Source: a virus
Strand: one strand, 5' to 3'
Virus record (IMG/VR): IMGVR_UViG_3300030118_006208
Location: 1-35,315 of that record
DNA: 35,315 bases
Made by a program: the position numbers and the translations under genes. Below, piece by piece: positions 31,608 to 35,315 of the stretch. The notes beneath the pieces are model-generated. The model was not told the origin of the DNA. It worked only from the letters and a program-made list of their open reading frames with translations, and did no database searches. Positions within the stretch are counted from its first letter, which is position 1, and every line of letters starts with the position of its first letter.

Positions 31608-32762
31608 TTAAAGTACTCTTAATAGAATACAATCTTTGTTTATTCTACCCGTTGGTTTTTTCACCTTAGTAGTAAGACTAGATAAAACCTTTTCAATTTG
31701 TTTTTCTGTCTTAGTTAATATCTGAGGAAGCACTTCATCTGGCTTTCTCAATGTAGTAGTTATTGAAACTTTATCGTCCCAATTATATACTGTTGAACCT
31801 CTTACTTCAAATCCAGCTGCTGAATCATTAGCATACACTGATAAAGATCTTTGTTTAGTGTTATACACAAACAATTTATTTTTACCAGGAATCATTATTG
31901 GATTGATTGATACCAATTTAGCTTCATCATCTTGTACTTTATAATTAAGCTTTACAATTTGAGCATCAGAAGCTTTTGGCTTTTTTGCCCTTGGTATACG
32001 AGTTACCTTTGTATTAGCTTTCAACCTATCAATATCGTCTAGAATATTGGTTAGCAAATCAAGCATTTTTCTTAAGTCACCCTTTTTGATATGGGAATAT
32101 GCTTCTACAGCCTGCTCACACTTTTTGTGATAAGCATCGGAAACTAAATCATATTCAAATTGGATTTTTTCCTTGAACATGTTAATTCCAGCACCCTTGA
32201 TTTTATGAAGTTGTAATAGACCATAGGTAGGAAATACAACTTTCTTTTTGTCGAATTCACCTTCCATCCATTTGTCAACTACCATAGTATCAAAGTCATG
32301 CCAAATAGTTTCCATAACCTTTTTACGCATTCTAACTGCTGGTGGTATAACAACCGGCTTTGGTTTATTATCTTCTTCTTTGACAGTTGCTTTACCTAAA
32401 GCTTCTGCCTGGAAAATTTTATTATGTACTCTTTCGATTAGTTCTTCATTTAAAGGATAGCCTTCCCAACCATTATTGATCATTTCAATATGTTGATAAG
32501 TACCCATACGATATTTGTAATCAGGTACTTTTTTCAAATTAGCAATTTGCTTTTTATTAAACTTAAGTACTCTTTTACAATATGTAAGAACAGTTTCAGT
32601 TGCTTTCTTTTTATTTTCAAAATAGTAGAACCAATGAGTTGCTCTACGATATTCTTTTTGCCTATCCTCATCACTTTCTGGAATAGGATTATGTGGACCA
32701 TAACTAGGTTTTGGTCCCATGAATGCTTCATCAGCATTTTTTAATCTTCTTTGTTTAGCCAC
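31608..32762 (-). CDS. Conserved marine T4-like protein of unknown function, 384 aa
   Basis: Start GTG preceded by AAGGAG and AAAGC. N-terminus KQRRLKNADEAFMGPKPSYG; a helical Lys-rich middle (RMRKKVMETIWHDFDTMVVD, KIKGAGINMFKEKIQFEYDL); then a KVTRIPRAKKPKASD linker and a C-terminal domain with LVSINPIMIPGKNKLFVYNT, KQRSLSVYANDSAAGFEV and GRINKDCILLRVL. I have seen this layout in other marine T4-like phages as a hypothetical protein; no domain name is known to me. No catalytic motif. It is placed directly before gp33 and is preceded by a strong structured leader, which suggests dosage control. Basic linkers suggest nucleic-acid contact, unproven. Confidence 0.85.
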   Translation of the reverse strand: MAKQRRLKNADEAFMGPKPSYGPHNPIPESDEDRQKEYRRATHWFYYFENKKKATETVLTYCKRVLKFNKKQIANLKKVPDYKYRMGTYQHIEMINNGWEGYPLNEELIERVHNKIFQAEALGKATVKEEDNKPKPVVIPPAVRMRKKVMETIWHDFDTMVVDKWMEGEFDKKKVVFPTYGLLQLHKIKGAGINMFKEKIQFEYDLVSDAYHKKCEQAVEAYSHIKKGDLRKMLDLLTNILDDIDRLKANTKVTRIPRAKKPKASDAQIVKLNYKVQDDEAKLVSINPIMIPGKNKLFVYNTKQRSLSVYANDSAAGFEVRGSTVYNWDDKVSITTTLRKPDEVLPQILTKTEKQIEKVLSSLTTKVKKPTGRINKDCILLRVL

Positions 32763-32831
32763 GCTTTCTCCTTATAAAGCGCTCCCCACCGAGGTATTGT
32801 GATAAGGAGTTAATAGTCCTCAGTGGGGAGC
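32763..32831 (-). promoter_or_regulatory. Predicted kissing-loop translational control leader
   Basis: On the leftward RNA, a 14-bp stem (32818-32831 with 32781-32794, one G-U pair, no gaps) closes a 23-base loop that contains CUCCUUAU (32802-32809). Immediately 3' is a second hairpin, GCUUU/AAAGC (32776-32780 with 32763-32767), whose eight-base loop is AUAAGGAG, the ribosome binding site. The two loops are perfectly complementary over eight bases, and the second stem abuts the GUG start. The G-U pair would be a C-A mismatch on the other strand, showing the structure fits the leftward RNA. The genome here is AT-rich, so the GC-rich stem stands out. Regulator, if any, unknown. Confidence 0.75.
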
Positions 32832-32836
32832 TAAAA

Positions 32837-33064
32837 TTACGAACGTATATAAAGATGTTTAACTCCTATGACATAGTTTTCAGCTGCATCTTCTGCATAT
32901 TGTTCACTATGTCCTTCATATAGTTCATCTACAAGCCACATATTATCTTTATAAAATCTGGCTCCATAATTACCATTTAAATCGACAAATGTTTCAGCCT
33001 TTAAATTATCTTGCGTAAATGTAGATAATATTTTATCGGCTGTTATTATTTTTTTATCGATCAT
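32837..33064 (-). CDS. Small unknown early protein, 75 aa
   Basis: Begins MIDKKIITADKILSTFTQDN and contains GARFYKDNMWLVDELYEGHS followed by EQYAEDAAENYVIGVK. This segment resembles a small hypothetical protein common in marine T4-like phages. No known domain. Overlaps the preceding gene by four bases (ATGA). Its stop lies six bases before the GC-rich stem that controls the next gene. Confidence 0.75.
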   Translation of the reverse strand: MIDKKIITADKILSTFTQDNLKAETFVDLNGNYGARFYKDNMWLVDELYEGHSEQYAEDAAENYVIGVKHLYIRS

Positions 33065-33330
33065 GCTTTTGATTTACAATACTTATCAATTAAAGCATCG
33101 CCTTCTAATCTTTCACCAAAGGTGTGAATTTTAATTCCATTTTTAGATCTTACGATCAATCCACTATTATACTCAACGTCAGTTACGTGACTATCTTCAG
33201 TATCTTGTGGTCTATCATCATACCACATAGAAGATATCCTATGTGTATGAAGTGCTTTTGGTACATCAGCCCATGCTTCAGCTTCTAGTAAAAGTCTTTG
33301 TCTTTCAACTGTTAAATCATATTCTGTCAT
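33061..33330 (-). CDS. Small unknown early protein, 89 aa
   Basis: Begins MTEYDLTVERQRLLLEAEAW, then YDDRPQDTEDSHVTDVEYNS and a basic-acidic mixed end (IDKYCKSKA). No recognised domain. Its start lies inside the end of the 58-aa gene upstream (14-base overlap) and its end overlaps the next gene by four bases. Part of a run of six tightly overlapping small genes. Confidence 0.72.
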   Translation of the reverse strand: MTEYDLTVERQRLLLEAEAWADVPKALHTHRISSMWYDDRPQDTEDSHVTDVEYNSGLIVRSKNGIKIHTFGERLEGDALIDKYCKSKA

Positions 33331-33493
33331 TTAATTCTGCCTCAACTAATTTTTTAACTTTGGTGTAACTATACCAAAGTCCGGAATACATTGTTTCTCT
33401 TCCGTCATTCCAAACGACGTGGTATCTTCGATAGCCAAAAGGTCTATCTTGAAAGATACGCACATCTCCATAATTTTCTTTTAATAGTCTCAT
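33317..33493 (-). CDS. Very small unknown early protein, 58 aa
   Basis: ATG at 33493 overlaps the stop of the 99-aa gene (ATGA). It reads MRLLKENYGDVRIFQDRPFG, YRRYHVVWNDGRETMYSGLW, YSYTKVKKLVEAELNDRI. Dense in Tyr, Trp and Arg, which gives it a real-protein composition, and it fills the only gap between two overlapping genes. No recognised domain. Confidence 0.7.
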   Translation of the reverse strand: MRLLKENYGDVRIFQDRPFGYRRYHVVWNDGRETMYSGLWYSYTKVKKLVEAELNDRI

Positions 33494-33789
33494 GCGTATT
33501 GATAAACATAAACATCAACACGCTCAGCATGTCGAATAGGTAGTGACTGATCATAAGCTCTGGGATTTTTACCATCAGCAATGGCATGAATAGTCCTAGG
33601 GCCACGGCCTTGAAGCTTAACTCTATACCTAGGATATTTAACAATTTGATTGTTACTCCCATAGAGCATACGCTCTTCCAACCTCTTATTTTCTTTATTG
33701 ATCAACTTAACAGTCTTACGAATGTTTTCTACTTCAAGCATATCACTAGCAGATTCTGTGAATGCAGTCATTATTCTATTTTCGCTCAT
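33490..33789 (-). CDS. Small unknown early protein, 99 aa
   Basis: The N-terminus is helical and charged (MSENRIMTAFTESASDMLEV, ENIRKTVKLINKENKRLEER), then a compact basic domain with YPRYRVKLQGRGPRTIHAIA and a C-terminal HAERVDVYVYQYA strand. The basic half could touch nucleic acid. No family recognised. ATG overlaps the stop of the 101-aa gene. Confidence 0.75.
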   Translation of the reverse strand: MSENRIMTAFTESASDMLEVENIRKTVKLINKENKRLEERMLYGSNNQIVKYPRYRVKLQGRGPRTIHAIADGKNPRAYDQSLPIRHAERVDVYVYQYA

Positions 33790-34094
33790 TAGTAATCTCC
33801 ATCAGCCGAACGGTTAGCGTTATAGGCATCCATATAGGAAGTACCCTCCAAGTAACGTGCAGTATCCTTATCAGAATAATACATGTTTTCAGGTCTGTTA
33901 AAGTCCAGAGAACCTGGCATTGCTTTACCAGCCTTTTTAACAGAAGCAGTAAGCTTCTTGTGCAGTTTCATTTCTGCAGCTTTTTCAGCTTTACGCTGAT
34001 CTAGTTTTTTGATAGCCATTTGAAAGTCGGCTTCTTCTTGACGTTTAGCCCTAGCTTTTTCAGCTGCGGCTTTAATCATTTTCAATCTATCCAT
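33789..34094 (-). CDS. Small charged helical early protein, 101 aa
   Basis: The first ~55 residues are Lys/Ala/Glu-rich helix (MDRLKMIKAAAEKARAKRQE, IKKLDQRKAEKAAEMKLHKK), then a Tyr/Asp/Asn-rich tail (PENMYYSDKDTARYLEG, YMDAYNANRSADGDY). AAGGAG is seven bases upstream of the ATG, and a strong promoter lies 35-65 bases upstream, so this is the first gene of the small-gene run leading to gp33 and gp59. Function unknown. Confidence 0.78.
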   Translation of the reverse strand: MDRLKMIKAAAEKARAKRQEEADFQMAIKKLDQRKAEKAAEMKLHKKLTASVKKAGKAMPGSLDFNRPENMYYSDKDTARYLEGTSYMDAYNANRSADGDY

Positions 34095-34129
34095 AATTAA
34101 CTCCTTAATTTATTATTGAATATATGTAT

Positions 34130-34158
34130 ATTATAACACAGTCTTTTCGAAAAGTAAA
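34130..34158 (-). promoter_or_regulatory. Early sigma70-like promoter, copy A
   Basis: Leftward TTTACT (34153-34158), 17 bases, TATAAT (34130-34135), preceded by CC and with TGTG just before the -10 (extended). The spacer holds the 12-base palindrome CTTTTCGAAAAG. Nearly identical to the promoter at 35007-35035. Confidence 0.78.
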
Positions 34159-34167
34159 GGTTTTTTT

Positions 34168-34296
34168 TCACTTTTTTTCACTAAAATTAAAAATCATTTC
34201 AGCCTGTTCTTTAATAACTTTAGCTTGATCATTAATTTTTTTCTTTTGAAACTTTAAACGATCTTTCTGATTTTGAGTTTTTTGTGATTGTGACAT
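34168..34296 (-). CDS. Very small Lys/Gln-rich early protein, 42 aa
   Basis: ATG overlaps the upstream stop (TAATG), with AGGAG about eight bases before. It reads MSQSQKTQNQKDRLKFQKKK, INDQAKVIKEQAEMIFNF, SEKK. Strongly basic and helical. It ends in an A-rich stretch just before promoter A. Function unknown. Confidence 0.68.
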   Translation of the reverse strand: MSQSQKTQNQKDRLKFQKKKINDQAKVIKEQAEMIFNFSEKK

Positions 34297-34655
34297 TAGT
34301 TTCTCCTCATATTGGCTATGTCTACTGCTTCCTGTTGATTGATTACCGGGACAGCATTTGATTTATGCATAGTGGCAATACCTTTTACCAAGGTGCCAGT
34401 ATACTTCATTGGTTCTTTTTTAGTACAACCACCTTTACCCATTTTAGCAAAGGTACCATCTTTCATAGCCTCTTCCATAAGAGACTTATATTGTTTAGCC
34501 TGATCACGCCTTAACTGTTCTAATTGACTTTCCTGCAAAGGCTTAGACTTAAATTGCATTGGCTTCTTTTTAACACGATTAGCTGCGTGATTCTTACGTT
34601 TACGACCACAAGGTGAATACCTTAGTGAACCCATATAAAAACTAGTCATTCCCAT
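34296..34655 (-). CDS. Small basic early protein, 119 aa
   Basis: I take ATG 34655, which overlaps the upstream stop (TAATG) and lies ten bases after AGGAGG; an in-frame TTG at 34661 would be four bases from AGGAGG and add two residues. The protein has MGMTSFYMGSLRYSPCGRKR and a basic RVKKKPMQFKSKPLQE stretch, then a helical middle (LEQLRRDQAKQYKSLMEEAM). Two Cys only. A PCGRKRK phrase also appears in small proteins of marine relatives as I recall. No domain recognised; strongly basic character suggests nucleic-acid or ribosome contact. Confidence 0.75.
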   Translation of the reverse strand: MGMTSFYMGSLRYSPCGRKRKNHAANRVKKKPMQFKSKPLQESQLEQLRRDQAKQYKSLMEEAMKDGTFAKMGKGGCTKKEPMKYTGTLVKGIATMHKSNAVPVINQQEAVDIANMRRN

Positions 34656-34984
34656 TAGCAATGTACCTCCTCATATATGTCACATTCAAGATCATCATGT
34701 TCCATTTCAACATCTCTAAGTTTATCTTCAAAAGGAGTTACTAACTCGTATACAGCAGATTCAAGTGTATTTACTGCCTGGCGAACTTGATCAACTTCAT
34801 AAGATACATCAACGCCATTAGCCTCGGCTTTACTTTCAATATCAATGTAAATATTGCTTGGCGTATCAAGGTATTTGATTTCGCGGGTTTTATCATTAAC
34901 AGAACTTACTAATAGTTCCAATTCAAATTTAAGCTCTTCCAGCTTATTTAGTTTTTGTTTCATTTCATTTATTTTATTTGACAT
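34655..34984 (-). CDS. Small coiled-coil early protein, 109 aa
   Basis: Mostly heptad-like helix: MSNKINEMKQKLNKLEELKF, ELELLVSSVNDKTREIKYLD, a YIDIESKAEANGVDVSYEVD turn, then VRQAVNTLESAVYELVTPFE. Acidic C-terminus with EMEHDDLECDIYEEVHC. GGAG lies five to eight bases before the ATG, and a strong promoter is 25-50 bases upstream. Function unknown; a dimeric coiled coil is likely. Confidence 0.78.
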   Translation of the reverse strand: MSNKINEMKQKLNKLEELKFELELLVSSVNDKTREIKYLDTPSNIYIDIESKAEANGVDVSYEVDQVRQAVNTLESAVYELVTPFEDKLRDVEMEHDDLECDIYEEVHC

Positions 34985-35006
34985 GCTAACTCCATATAAT
35001 AAGTAT

Positions 35007-35035
35007 ATTATAACACAGTTTTTTAGAAAAGTAAA
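35007..35035 (-). promoter_or_regulatory. Early sigma70-like promoter, copy B
   Basis: Leftward TTTACT (35030-35035), 17 bases, TATAAT (35007-35012), with TGTG before the -10. Matches copy A at nearly every base from CCTTTACT to TATAATATAC. Drives the 109-aa gene and those after it. Confidence 0.78.
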
Positions 35036-35043
35036 GGATTATT

Positions 35044-35315
35044 TTACACTGCCTCCGGCAATACAACCGGTGGCTCAGGGTCATTAATGTTTAACCATTC
35101 ACGAAGCTGATCCTCACCTTCGCAGAAATCGCCATTTTCCATAAGGAATTCAACCTTATAGTTTTCACGGTCATTAGACCATGTTTCAGTCTTTTCAAGG
35201 ATAGACTTTTTCATCCAACCGTACTCACCACGGTTATTAGTGACTTTCATAAAGCCAACATTACCTTCAACAAGGTGAAAGGTAGTAACTGTGTCCCAGT
35301 CATCACAAACTTTTT
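35044..35315 (-). CDS. Partial unknown early protein, N-terminus beyond the right edge
   Basis: The frame stays open from the TAA at 35044 to the window edge, giving 90 residues: KVCDDWDTVTTFHLVEGNVG, FMKVTNNRGEYGWMKKSILE, KTETWSNDRENYKVEFLMEN, GDFCEGEDQLREWLN, then a Pro-rich end. An internal ATG at 35250 could give 68 aa, but the upstream residues read as continuous protein, so the true start is probably outside the window. Compact mixed beta composition; no recognised domain. Promoter B begins just downstream of its stop. Confidence 0.75.
   Translation of the reverse strand, partial: KVCDDWDTVTTFHLVEGNVGFMKVTNNRGEYGWMKKSILEKTETWSNDRENYKVEFLMENGDFCEGEDQLREWLNINDPEPPVVLPEAV

Noticed and set aside
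32490-32744. 84-aa plus-strand frame opposite the 384-aa gene
   Set aside because: Ile/Phe/Ser-rich antisense artefact of a Lys-rich gene; no ribosome binding site.
32781-32831. GC-rich stem read as a transcription terminator
   Set aside because: No T-run follows it on either strand, and the loop-to-ribosome-binding-site complementarity gives a better explanation.

Overview
The window is part of the genome of a T4-superfamily myovirus, strongly AT-rich and most like the marine T4-like phages of cyanobacteria and SAR11. Three things support this: recognisable T4-type baseplate, hub and replication proteins (gp4, 5, 6, 8, 25, 26, 32, 33, 53, 59); a DUF4815-type giant structural protein and small fibre proteins typical of marine relatives; and T4-type late promoter boxes (TATAAATA) in front of the virion genes. 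I see no host genes, tRNAs, insertion sequences or CRISPR arrays. The exact host cannot be read from the window.

Layout. Positions 1-24430 form one leftward block of virion genes. Read from its right end it encodes a gp48-like tube cap, gp53, a gp27-like hub protein, gp5 (OB domain without lysozyme), an unknown 382-aa protein, gp25, gp6, a gp7-position protein, gp8, a DUF4815 protein of 1777 aa, a 72-aa coiled coil, a 1534-aa S74 fibre, and four smaller fibre or decoration proteins. A divergent late-promoter knot at 24431-24483 separates this block from a rightward virion block at 24483-29427: gp4, a gp2-like protein, a gp19-family tube protein, gp26 with a -1 frameshift extension, a two-helix EF-hand protein, a gp29-like tape measure and a 48-aa membrane peptide. 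From 29431 to the right edge everything is leftward again: gp32, gp59, an 85-aa unknown, gp33, a conserved 384-aa unknown, and a run of small tightly overlapping genes typical of an early/middle region.

How it works together. The right third supplies ssDNA binding, helicase loading and the late coactivator gp33. It is driven by sigma70-like promoters, two of them nearly identical. gp33-type late transcription would then fire the TATAAATA boxes in the left two thirds to make baseplate, tail and head-completion proteins.

Most notable points: (1) a probable programmed -1 frameshift at a T7 run joining gp26 to a 65-aa tail-chaperone-like extension; (2) a predicted RNA kissing-loop that hides the ribosome binding site of the conserved 384-aa gene; (3) two late promoters whose boxes end only five bases before an ATG, implying leaderless messages; (4) facing and tandem late promoters at the divergence point; (5) a chain of perfect palindromes in the leader of the left-edge gene, which itself looks cupredoxin-like.
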